Assembly (NCBI GenBank): GCA_002305915.1
Contig: DBRJ01000023.1
Coordinates: 1 to 20,710 of the forward strand
DNA: 20,710 bases
Source of the DNA: Pelotomaculum sp. UBA1371
GTDB lineage: Bacteria > Bacillota > Desulfotomaculia > Desulfotomaculales > Pelotomaculaceae
Direction of reading: 5' to 3'
The notes below the pieces were generated by a model. The model was not told where the DNA came from. It saw nothing but the letters and a program-made list of their open reading frames with translations, and did no database searches. Positions 14,952 to 20,597 of this stretch are shown piece by piece (positions within the stretch are counted from its first letter, which is position 1; each line of letters opens with the position of its first letter). Position numbers and translations under genes: made by a program.

Positions 14952-15554
14952 TTGCTCGATTTTATTGTCAATTATCTTACTGCCCTTGGCCTGAGCGGGC
15001 TTTTGGCGGGTGTTTTTATTGAAGCAATGGGGGTACCGTTTCCGGGAGGTATTATGGTTGTTCTAACGGGGTTTTTAGTTAATCAGGGAAAAATTAATTT
15101 TTTTAGCGCATTAATCACCACCCTGTCCGGTTACACGGCAGGTTCCTTTACGGCCTACCTAATAGGCCGGAATCTGGGTCAGCCCTTCTTTCTATGGTGC
15201 GGAAGATACCTGAGGATCACGCCTGAGCGAATTAAACAAACACAGTCCTGGCTGGACCGTTCGGCGCCGGCTTTTATTGTTTTCGGGCGGTTTTTGCCTG
15301 GTGTGAGCAACTTGACCCCGTATATGGCCGGTGTAAGCAGGATTGGGGCGGGGTATTTCCTTTTTTATAATACACTCTTCACTTTGGGCTGGGGGGGTCT
15401 TTACCTGCTGCTGGGAATGTTTTTCGGTCACAACTACCGGCTTATTTCCGGCTATCTGAACAACGGCCTGCCCTTTGTGGGGTTAGGGCTGCTGGGGATA
15501 TACCTGGCCTATGTCTACTTAAAAAAATATAAAAAACGGATAAAAAATATATGA
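14952..15554 (+). CDS. DedA-family membrane protein
   Basis: The 200-aa integral membrane protein belongs to the DedA/SNARE-associated (VTT) family, members of which act in lipid carrier recycling and membrane homeostasis. Hydrophobic stretches lie near residues 8-40, 50-75, 105-130 and 140-190. Family marks are the EAMGVPFPGGIMVV segment near 24-37, GRNLGQPF and FGRFLPGVSNLTPYMAGVSR near 110-130, with the conserved arginine and prolines. The C-terminus is highly basic (KKYKKRIKNI). The TTG start has GGAGGGGGG seven to eight bases upstream. CTCCGG at 14910-14915 could pair with CCGGAG at 14934-14939 and cover this ribosome site. Confidence 0.88.
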   Translation: MLDFIVNYLTALGLSGLLAGVFIEAMGVPFPGGIMVVLTGFLVNQGKINFFSALITTLSGYTAGSFTAYLIGRNLGQPFFLWCGRYLRITPERIKQTQSWLDRSAPAFIVFGRFLPGVSNLTPYMAGVSRIGAGYFLFYNTLFTLGWGGLYLLLGMFFGHNYRLISGYLNNGLPFVGLGLLGIYLAYVYLKKYKKRIKNI

Positions 15555-15658
15555 AGGATGTCTGATTAGAACAGCAATTTTACACACTCTGGAGGAATAA
15601 CAGAAACCTGGCGAGAATACTACCACTAATAAAGATAAACAGTAAGCGGGGTAGAGCA

Positions 15659-16741
15659 ATGATTAAGGTTATAAAGGGCGATCTCACCGAAATCTCTGCA
15701 GATGCCGTGATCAATGCCGCCAATAACCAACTCTCGATGCAGGCCGGTGTGGCAGGCGCCATCAAGCGTAAGGGGGGTTCCACCATTGAGGCGGAGGCCG
15801 TGGCCGGGGGTCCGGTGCCCGTGGGTGAAGCAGTCGTCACAGGCGCCGGGGCGCTCAAGGCGCGTTATGTGATTCATGCTGTGGTTATGGGTCCCGACCG
15901 GGTTACAGACGTGGAAACGGTCCGGCTGGCTACCCGGAATGCACTCCGGAGGGCCGGGGAACTGGGGCTTAAAAGTGTGGTTTTTCCTGCTCTGGGCACG
16001 GGTGCAGGGGGGCTGGACCTGGATCTTGCCGCTGCCGTAATGGTGAGTGAAGTGCGCAGCCACATGGCCCGGGGCACCGAATTGGAAGAAGTCTTGTTTG
16101 CCCTGTTTGATGAAAAGGGGTGCCGGGCATTTTCCAGGATTGCCGGGCGCCGCCGGATCGTTTGCCTCGGTGACAGTATCACCTATGGGTATCCTTACGG
16201 ACCGGAGGCTTCCTGGGTAGATATCTGTGCCGGCTCTTCCGGGTTGAGTCTGGTTAACAAGGGAATTAACGGAGACACCACCTGGGATATGTTAACCCGC
16301 TTTTGGGATGATGTAGTAAAGCTGGAGCCGGCTTATGCAATTATCCTTGGCGGAACAAATGACATCTTGACGGGAATTTCTGCAAAGGGTATTCAGGAGA
16401 ACATTCTGTATATGGTCAGGGAAGCCTTGAATGAAGGTATCTGTCCGGTGCTCGGAATGCCGCCTCCGATCAATGTTTTCCAGGTGGGCAGTTTTATCCC
16501 CCGTACGGTTGTTAAGTTTTTAGAGACCGAATTATCAGCTTTAAAAAAGTGGATCCAGGAATTCGCAGGTGCAAGGATGCTGCCTGTGTTAGATTTTCAC
16601 ACACCCCTGTCGGACCCGGATACTGGAAAGGCAAACCCGTACTATTATGGAGACGATGCCCATCCAAACCGGAGCGGTTACCTTGCTCTTGCCAGGCAGG
16701 CTGAAAAGCTGGCGCTGCACTTGAAGAAGGGGCTTGATTGA
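15659..16741 (+). CDS. Macro domain fused to SGNH (GDSL) hydrolase
   Basis: This 360-aa protein has two domains. Residues 1 to about 158 are a macro domain, which binds ADP-ribose or related ligands: GDLTEISADAVINAANN at 7-23, GVAGAIKRKGG at 30-40, FPALGTGAGG at 109-118. It resembles the Af1521-like class rather than the MacroD hydrolases. Residues 166-360 are an SGNH esterase/lipase domain with all four blocks: GDSITYG (nucleophile Ser173), GINGDTT (Gly205), GGTNDI (Asn234) and DDAHPN (Asp333, His335). No signal peptide is seen, so it is cytoplasmic. The pairing suggests an esterase acting on an ADP-ribose-linked ester such as O-acetyl-ADP-ribose, but that is inference. The ATG is preceded by GCGGGGTAG. 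Confidence 0.85.
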   Translation: MIKVIKGDLTEISADAVINAANNQLSMQAGVAGAIKRKGGSTIEAEAVAGGPVPVGEAVVTGAGALKARYVIHAVVMGPDRVTDVETVRLATRNALRRAGELGLKSVVFPALGTGAGGLDLDLAAAVMVSEVRSHMARGTELEEVLFALFDEKGCRAFSRIAGRRRIVCLGDSITYGYPYGPEASWVDICAGSSGLSLVNKGINGDTTWDMLTRFWDDVVKLEPAYAIILGGTNDILTGISAKGIQENILYMVREALNEGICPVLGMPPPINVFQVGSFIPRTVVKFLETELSALKKWIQEFAGARMLPVLDFHTPLSDPDTGKANPYYYGDDAHPNRSGYLALARQAEKLALHLKKGLD

Positions 16742-16766
16742 AAAGAACATACAGTTGCTTTAATAA

Positions 16767-17054
16767 CTAAAAGAAAAACATGCGCAACAAGTGCTGTAGT
16801 CTGTTTAAGATGCCGGGGCCGGGACTTACGGGTTCCAGGGTCTCTTCCCTGTTACCCTGAACTGCGCCGGGTTGCCGGTTCTCAACCTGTCTCCTGGTTT
16901 TAACCAGTACAGGGACCAGCTTACCGTGTTCATCCCTGATATATTTCCCTTTAATTTTAACTTGCCCGTACACGGATGGCGCTAGAAAGTTCGAGGCGTT
17001 TTCTTCTGTGAGTTTTTCCACTTCTTCGATGATGTTCCACTGTTTCTCTGCCAT
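16767..17054 (-). CDS. Hypothetical protein, 95 aa
   Basis: I do not recognise this protein. The N-terminal part is acidic and helical (NIIEEVEKLTEEN), the middle is lysine-rich with a VKIKGKYIRDEHGKLVPVLVK strand-like segment, and the C-terminus is proline- and glutamine-containing, ending in the hydrophobic LRMFFF. There are no cysteines and no membrane segment of full length. The ATG has GGGGTG about nine bases upstream on the minus strand, and its 3' end faces the macro/SGNH gene. TATAAT-like boxes lie upstream on the minus strand (17080-17120). The ribosome site and the length in a low-noise region make it a probable gene. Confidence 0.55.
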   Translation of the reverse strand: MAEKQWNIIEEVEKLTEENASNFLAPSVYGQVKIKGKYIRDEHGKLVPVLVKTRRQVENRQPGAVQGNREETLEPVSPGPGILNRLQHLLRMFFF

Positions 17055-17225
17055 ATTTTTACACCCCGCTTTTATTATAAAACTGCAGGATTTAAATTAA
17101 AAGAGTATTATAAAAGAATAATCATTTTAATGGACGGAATTTGTGATTTGGATTCGGGGATTTATTCGAAATTCTTATTAATCTTATGTAAGGGGTTTAT
17201 TAGTATTAAAATGGGGGTTATGGGG

Positions 17226-17738
17226 ATGGGGATGTGTAAAGAGATATCCTTACCCGAATTCATAGGTGTGACAGAACAGGCTGTGGTTCTGGTAGTACCG
17301 TCTCTGGACCGGAATTTATCCGCATTATTTAAACGTTTTTATGAAGGAGAAGAAATAGATTACTGGTTTAACTGGGAGCTGAGCACTGACTGTAATAGTG
17401 AGTACATGGTCACACTGGAAATAGGCTGGGACGGTGAGGAGGTTATAGCCATTGGCTTTAACCTGGATATGTGGGAACACCTGCCGGTTATCAACCAAAA
17501 AGGTCACCTGTTATTAATTACTGACTGGAAACTTATCGAGGAGGGTATTGCAGCTGGCATGGACAAGTTAGGCCGGTTCAGACCAAGAGTATTGTTGGTC
17601 CGGGATGCCGGCCGGGGGATGGATGTTCTTACCAGTAAGGTGGCCGATCAGGCTATGTTCTGTAAAGACAGCTCTAAACTGGTACAGCTGCTGGAAATAC
17701 TGCAGGTCAACCAAATACCTGCTTGCTCGCTACATTAA
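17226..17738 (+). CDS. Hypothetical protein, about 170 aa
   Basis: I do not recognise this protein. From the start chosen here it begins MGMCKEISLPEFIGVTEQAV and contains alternating strands and helices, with acidic stretches (EGEEIDYWFNWELSTD) and VLLVRDAGRGMDVL near residue 130. It looks cytoplasmic, with no signal peptide and no known catalytic motif. The frame is open to ATG 17130, but that start and the next (17211) lack a ribosome site. ATG 17226 stands eight bases after a GGGGG run, and ATG 17232 is also possible. Intervening codons before 17211 encode an oddly hydrophobic, isoleucine-rich stretch. A strong hairpin at 17804-17839 lies downstream. Confidence 0.6.
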   Translation: MGMCKEISLPEFIGVTEQAVVLVVPSLDRNLSALFKRFYEGEEIDYWFNWELSTDCNSEYMVTLEIGWDGEEVIAIGFNLDMWEHLPVINQKGHLLLITDWKLIEEGIAAGMDKLGRFRPRVLLVRDAGRGMDVLTSKVADQAMFCKDSSKLVQLLEILQVNQIPACSLH

Positions 17739-17803
17739 GATCTGAACCTGTATGGCTTAACCAATAAAGGTAAAATGGATAAAGCGGGTTTATCAAGGAG
17801 AAG

Positions 17804-17839
17804 ATGTAACAAGCCGGAGTTAAGCCCGGCTTGTTACAT
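17804..17839. repeat. Perfect 14-bp inverted repeat between convergent genes
   Basis: ATGTAACAAGCCGG (17804-17817) and CCGGCTTGTTACAT (17826-17839) are exact complements around an eight-base loop. The element lies between the ends of two convergent genes (17738 and 17850). Neither strand has a T-run after it, so it is not a standard intrinsic terminator, although it may still stop transcription or protect 3' ends. Confidence 0.75.
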
Positions 17840-17849
17840 GCATCGGTCT

Positions 17850-18149
17850 TCAAATTTGAATGTATAAGGCCTTTTCCTTTTCATTATAAACAACATTATA
17901 TTTGCCTTTTTGATCAATTTTGAAATGTTTGAAGAAACCCCTTGCCCCAATCTTGTTTCGATTAAGGACAAGACCATTATCAGTAGTTGAAGGTTTAATC
18001 CGGATAGTTCTTGTTTCCGGGTCATAGGCTAGTTCTACATATCTTGTATTAATTTTATCCAACAATTTTTTATTTAGAGTAAGGTGATTCTTTGAAATAG
18101 CGATAGTGGCTTCTTTCTCAATGCGTGGTTTATAAACTTCAAAAGCCAT
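17850..18149 (-). CDS. MAFEVYKP-family small protein, copy 1
   Basis: This 99-aa basic protein is clearly homologous to the one at 20286-20597. Both start MAFEVYKP and share EKEA, ISKN, ELAYD, I-K-x-x-PS, NG, KGFF/RGFF-HF and a closing Y-LYI strand, with only a few one- or two-residue gaps. The pattern is mostly beta with a central basic segment; no enzyme motif, membrane segment or signal peptide is seen. I cannot assign a function. A DNA- or RNA-binding role would suit the charge and the small beta-rich form, but this is guesswork. Upstream is a near-perfect minus-strand promoter (18182-18210), and AAGGGG lies about 11 bases before the ATG. Confidence 0.72.
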   Translation of the reverse strand: MAFEVYKPRIEKEATIAISKNHLTLNKKLLDKINTRYVELAYDPETRTIRIKPSTTDNGLVLNRNKIGARGFFKHFKIDQKGKYNVVYNEKEKALYIQI

Positions 18150-18181
18150 TTACCTGTCAACCCCTTATGATTTTTATATGA

Positions 18182-18210
18182 ATTATATATGATAATTTTG
18201 ATATAGTCAA
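18182..18210 (-). promoter_or_regulatory. SigA-type promoter of MAFEVYKP copy 1
   Basis: On the minus strand TTGACT (18205-18210) and TATAAT (18182-18187) are exactly 17 bases apart, close to the consensus. Transcription would start about 10-15 bases before the AAGGGG ribosome site. Confidence 0.7.
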
Positions 18211-18230
18211 ATATTTAGATACAATTTGAC
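18206..18230. promoter_or_regulatory. Inverted repeat in divergent promoter region
   Basis: GTCAAAT (18206-18212) and ATTTGAC (18224-18230) are exact complements 11 bases apart. The left arm contains most of the minus-strand -35 box, and the right arm most of a plus-strand TTGACA (18226-18231), which has TATAAC 19 bases further on (18251-18256). This may be an operator, or simply the result of two diverging -35 boxes. Confidence 0.4.
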
Positions 18231-18519
18231 AAATATTTATCATTTTTAACTATAACTCTGTTATAATTAATTGATATATAGATTAGAACTTCTTATAATT
18301 GTAATACTATGAGAATGAACCTTTTCATACAGTTGGAAAAGAGTTGTTTGCAGCATGACAGCCTGCTCATTTTTCACAACCATTTAAGACTTAATCAAAA
18401 CAGAAGTAGTTCCAGTTGCATATTAGTTGCATATTTGCTGCTGGCTGGCACCAGCAGAATGATGAAAGTTGAATTTTCAGGGTAGACTGTATACATTCAA
18501 CCGGGGAGGATTACTGATT

Positions 18520-18735
18520 ATGTTAAACTTGCTTGAGAAAATTATGGGAAAGAAGAGTCCGGAGGTTAAAGAGGTAAAATGTTTGTGCGGTGAAGAAGCC
18601 GTGCGTATCCCAGACGATACCAGAGATATTTATTTTTGCAAGAAATGCAACAAGCTTCTTTGTTATTCTGATTTTAAACCGAGTATCCGTAAGGTGCGTC
18701 CGCTAAGTCTGGCGTGGCTGAAAAGAAAGCATTAA
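18520..18735 (+). CDS. Small zinc-ribbon protein, 71 aa (hypothetical)
   Basis: The product starts MLNLLEKIMGKKSPEVKEVK and holds a CLC pair (near residues 21-23), then C-K-K-C about 16 residues later and one more Cys (LLC), so it very likely binds one zinc ion. The C-terminus is basic (IRKVRPLSLAWLKRKH). It resembles no named family that I recall. ATG 18520 is chosen because GGGGAGGA (18503-18510) lies nine bases upstream; an ATG at 18469 would add 17 residues but has no ribosome site. Downstream, the terminator at 18765-18795 belongs to the opposite strand. Confidence 0.65.
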   Translation: MLNLLEKIMGKKSPEVKEVKCLCGEEAVRIPDDTRDIYFCKKCNKLLCYSDFKPSIRKVRPLSLAWLKRKH

Positions 18736-18764
18736 CTGTAATATATTGATTAAAAATGGTTTGT

Positions 18765-18795
18765 AAAAAAAGGGATATGGCTGTTGCCATATCCC
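18765..18795 (-). terminator. Intrinsic terminator of the DUF1657 gene
   Basis: GGGATATGGC (18772-18781) and GCCATATCCC (18786-18795) form a perfect 10-bp stem with a four-base loop. On the minus strand it is followed by seven T residues (A-run at 18765-18771), 13 bases after the DUF1657 stop. Confidence 0.88.
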
Positions 18796-18807
18796 GGGTA
18801 AACCCGC

Positions 18808-19023
18808 TTAAAGATCCTGATTCATCTTATACTGGGGTTCCTGCTTTTCAACGTAGTTCACTCGTCCTTTTAATGCTTGAACAATATCTTCTAATTGGCG
18901 GTTTAAGTCGTTAAACATTTTTTTAGCCGTCTGGTCCTGGCTGTCCAGGGCAAAGGTCTGCAAGTCGGCGGCTGCCCCTTCCAGACTTGCCAAAGTATGG
19001 TGCATCTTAGATCCAATTGTCAC
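18808..19023 (-). CDS. DUF1657-family protein
   Basis: The 71-aa helical protein matches DUF1657: MTIGSKMHHTLASLEGAAADLQTFAL, then DQTAKKMFNDLNRQLEDIVQALKGRVNYVEKQEPQYK, ending in the family's EPQYK. Proteins of this family accompany spoVA-type sporulation operons and DUF421 (YetF) proteins in spore formers; their molecular role is unknown. It probably forms a helical hairpin and has no signal peptide or cysteine. The start is GTG 19021-19023. AAGGAGGTG lies a rather long 12 bases upstream, while AAGGG is only three bases away, so spacing is unusual on either reading. A DUF421-like fragment lies just behind it on the other strand. Confidence 0.85.
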   Translation of the reverse strand: MTIGSKMHHTLASLEGAAADLQTFALDSQDQTAKKMFNDLNRQLEDIVQALKGRVNYVEKQEPQYKMNQDL

Positions 19024-19135
19024 GTACCCTTGGCACCTCCTTGATTATTAAGAATTAGTATTATTATGGCCTGCAAGCTTCTTTTTTAAGCTAGAAATAT
19101 TTCACATAATATTCCTGTTCAAACAAATAAAAATA

Positions 19136-19282
19136 TGGAACTTGAATGTCGAGACATCCTATGAAGGATTTCCTGCGACCCTGGTGATTGACGGTTATGT
19201 ACTACGTCAAAACTTGCAGAAGATAAATCCCGGAAAAAGAATCCTTCAATATTCAAAATGTCTTTTAGTTTTAATAAAATAA
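19136..19282 (+). pseudogene. Possible DUF421 (YetF) C-terminal remnant
   Basis: Read on the plus strand from 19136 this encodes WNLNVETSYEGFPATLVIDG, then YVLRQNLQKINPG, then unrelated residues up to the TAA at 19280-19282. The first 30 or so residues resemble the C-terminal domain of DUF421 membrane proteins, where a P-x-x-L-I-x-D/N-G-K-V-L-x-x-N-L-x-K pattern is typical. The frame has no start codon with a ribosome site, and the expected transmembrane part is missing. DUF421 and DUF1657 genes commonly sit together in spore formers, which supports a decayed neighbour. The match is short and judged by eye. Confidence 0.4.
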
Positions 19283-19294
19283 ATCTTTTACAAA

Positions 19295-19323
19295 TTGTCA
19301 TAAATAATTTTTATTGCTATATA
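19295..19323 (+). promoter_or_regulatory. Candidate promoter of the peroxiredoxin gene
   Basis: TTGTCA (19295-19300) and TATATA (19318-19323) are 17 bases apart, with a predicted start near 19330. The surrounding AT-richness makes chance matches easy. Confidence 0.45.
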
Positions 19324-19364
19324 CTTACTGATAAAAATATTATATACTTACTTAATAAGTATAT
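19319..19364. promoter_or_regulatory. Repeated ATATACTTA half-sites, likely operator
   Basis: ATATACTTA (19342-19350) and TAAGTATAT (19356-19364) are perfect complements with a five-base spacer (CTTAA). A further direct copy, ATATACTTACT, lies at 19319-19329, 23 bases upstream of its counterpart. Three equal half-sites at this place suggest binding of a dimeric regulator, for example in response to oxidative stress. They do not fit the PerR consensus well. Confidence 0.5.
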
Positions 19365-19388
19365 TCTATAACAAAGGGGGAGGATCGA

Positions 19389-19982
19389 ATGCTCGTAACA
19401 AGGAAGGCGCCGAATTTTAAGGCTAAAGCTTTTCACAACGGCAAGATAAAAGAAATTAGCCTTGAAGATTACAGGGGACAGTGGGTTGTTTTATGCTTTT
19501 ACCCGGGTGATTTCACCTTTGTCTGACCCACCGAAATATCCCACATAGCCGTTGGCTATGCCAGGCTCCAGGCCCTTGGTGTGGAGGTAATGTCCGTAAG
19601 TGTTGATAGTGTACATTCCCACAAGGTTTGGAATGAAACAGAATTATCAAACATGGTGGAAGGCGGCGTGGCTTTCCCGATGCTTTCAGATCAAACAGGG
19701 GCTATCGGCCGCATGTATGGTGTGTATGATGAAGACGCCGGTGTAAACATCAGGGGCCGTTTCCTTATCGATCCGGACGGGGTTGTCCAGGCTGCTGAAG
19801 TGCTCAGTCCTCCTGTCGGTAGAAATCCGGAAGAGTTAATCCGGCAGATTAAAGCTTATCAGCATAACCGGAATACTGGTGAAGTCATGCCTTCTGGTTG
19901 GGTCGAAGGCGGACAAACCCTGAAACCCTCAACTGCTTTAGCCGGCAATGTCTGGAAGGTGTGGCAGCCTCCCAGGGATTAA
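19389..19982 (+). CDS. Selenocysteine peroxiredoxin (AhpC type), UGA = Sec46
   Basis: Thiol/selenol peroxidase that reduces H2O2 and organic hydroperoxides. From ATG 19389 (GGGGGAGG five bases upstream) the frame runs 197 residues through one TGA at 19524-19526. Before it lies VVLCFYPGDFTFV and after it PTEISHIAVGYARL, so the TGA replaces exactly the peroxidatic cysteine of the AhpC motif FTFVCPTE. The rest is full length and conserved: VSVDSVHSHKVW, FPMLSDQTG, YGVYDEDAGVNIRGRFLIDPDG, ending VWQPPRD. A SECIS-like hairpin follows the TGA. The usual resolving-cysteine motif VCP reads VMP (Met167), and Cys36 is the only cysteine. A frame without Sec would start only at 19581 and lack the active site. 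A pseudogene is the alternative, but no other damage is seen. Confidence 0.9.
19524..19560 (+). promoter_or_regulatory. Bacterial SECIS element with its UGA codon
   Basis: Seventeen bases after the TGA (19524-19526), CATAGCC (19544-19550) pairs perfectly with GGCTATG (19554-19560) around the loop GTT. A short stem with a G at the start of a small apical loop, 24 bases after the UGA, fits the known bacterial SECIS pattern recognised by SelB. Confidence 0.82.
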
Positions 19983-20285
19983 CCCCAAACCCTAACCCCC
20001 AAAAGTCAGGAATACCGTTCTCCTTTATCTTTGTCGAGCTTTAAAAAAACAAAGGGCAGGTCCGCTGTATACAGGGCCTGCCCTTTTAGTTGAAAGGTGA
20101 AAGGCATAAAAAACAAGATCTCATCAGACTCGATTTTCTAAAGGGCTCCGGTACTGGATATACCGGTTTCAAAAGGGAAATACCAATTACTGATGCTTTT
20201 AATTTTCACTGTTGACTTGTGAGCAGAAACAAGTAAAACAGCAGCTGTGAGACGCCTTCATTTAGCCGGGCGGCAAGGACCGAAC
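19983..20285. other. Intergenic region, 303 bp
   Basis: Contains a C-rich stretch directly after the peroxiredoxin stop (CCCCAAACCCTAACCCCC), the bidirectional terminator at 20042-20087, and about 200 bases without recognisable gene or RNA before the end of the minus-strand MAFEVYKP copy 2. Confidence 0.5.
20042..20087. terminator. Bidirectional intrinsic terminator
   Basis: AAAGGGCAGG (20051-20060) pairs with CCTGCCCTTT (20077-20086), extended inward by TCC/GGG. The plus strand continues TTTTAG for the peroxiredoxin. The minus strand continues GTTTTTTTAA, a better U-tract, and could end the transcript of the gene at 20286-20597 after a 200-base trailer. Confidence 0.75.
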
Positions 20286-20597
20286 TCAATTTTGTAATTC
20301 CTTATTCAGGTAAACATAAAGTGTATCTTTTTTCTTGTCATATTGGGCGCCGAACAGTCCTCTTTTATTAATATTAAAGTGGTTAAAAAAACCCTTGGCA
20401 TATATCTTTTTTTGATTCCTTAACATATGTCCATTCTTGGAAGGTTGAATCTTAATTATTCTTTTATCTTTGTCGTAAGCCAACTCAATGATTTTGGTAT
20501 TAAAATTTTCCAGGGAAATCCGGTCCAGAACGATTATGTTTTTTGAAATTTTCACTTTCGCTTCTTTTTCATGAGGTTTGTATACTTCAAAGGCCAT
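20286..20597 (-). CDS. MAFEVYKP-family small protein, copy 2
   Basis: This 103-aa basic, probably beta-rich protein is a paralogue of the product of 17850-18149. Shared positions include the first eight residues, then EKEA, ISKN, L at the end of the third strand, NT, ELAYD, I-K-I-x-PS, NG, K-I, KGFFNHF and the closing Y-x-x-x-x-x-LY. Copy 2 has a one-residue gap near position 9 and an extra C-terminal NKELQN. The divergence is large enough for an old duplication or separate transfers rather than a recent copy. No function can be assigned. The ATG has GAGAGGAG about eight bases upstream. It is separated from the peroxiredoxin by a shared terminator. Confidence 0.72.
   Translation of the reverse strand: MAFEVYKPHEKEAKVKISKNIIVLDRISLENFNTKIIELAYDKDKRIIKIQPSKNGHMLRNQKKIYAKGFFNHFNINKRGLFGAQYDKKKDTLYVYLNKELQN

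Larger units (their letters stand above)
18150..18519. other. AT-rich intergenic region, 370 bp
   Basis: Apart from the divergent promoter elements (18182-18256), this holds a tandem pair of GTTGCATATT (near 18415-18436) and a short hairpin, CTGCTGG (18438-18444) with CCAGCAG (18451-18457), without a T-run. A 58-codon frame at 18309-18485 has no ribosome site and no recognisable product. No RNA gene was recognised. Confidence 0.5.
19024..19388. other. Intergenic region, 365 bp
   Basis: Contains the DUF1657 ribosome site (19030-19040), the DUF421-like remnant (19136-19225 most convincing), and the promoter/operator region of the selenoperoxiredoxin (19295-19383). The rest is AT-rich with no further feature that I can support. 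Confidence 0.5.

Noticed and set aside
18309..18485. Plus-strand frame of 58 codons starting MRMNLFIQLEK
   Set aside because: No ribosome site, low-complexity serine-rich product, and it ends just before the better-supported zinc-ribbon gene.
19119..19301. Minus-strand frame of 60 codons in the gap before the peroxiredoxin
   Set aside because: No ribosome site. It is antisense to the DUF421-like remnant and runs through AT-rich DNA.
19524..19526. Reading the TGA as a stop, making the peroxiredoxin a pseudogene
   Set aside because: The TGA is exactly at the catalytic position, the rest of the gene is undamaged, and a perfect SECIS-like hairpin follows. Random decay would not be expected to give this combination.
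19983..20003. Telomere-like C-rich repeat (CCCCAAACCCTAACCCCC)
   Set aside because: Too short and irregular, and in a bacterial chromosome context; probably chance.
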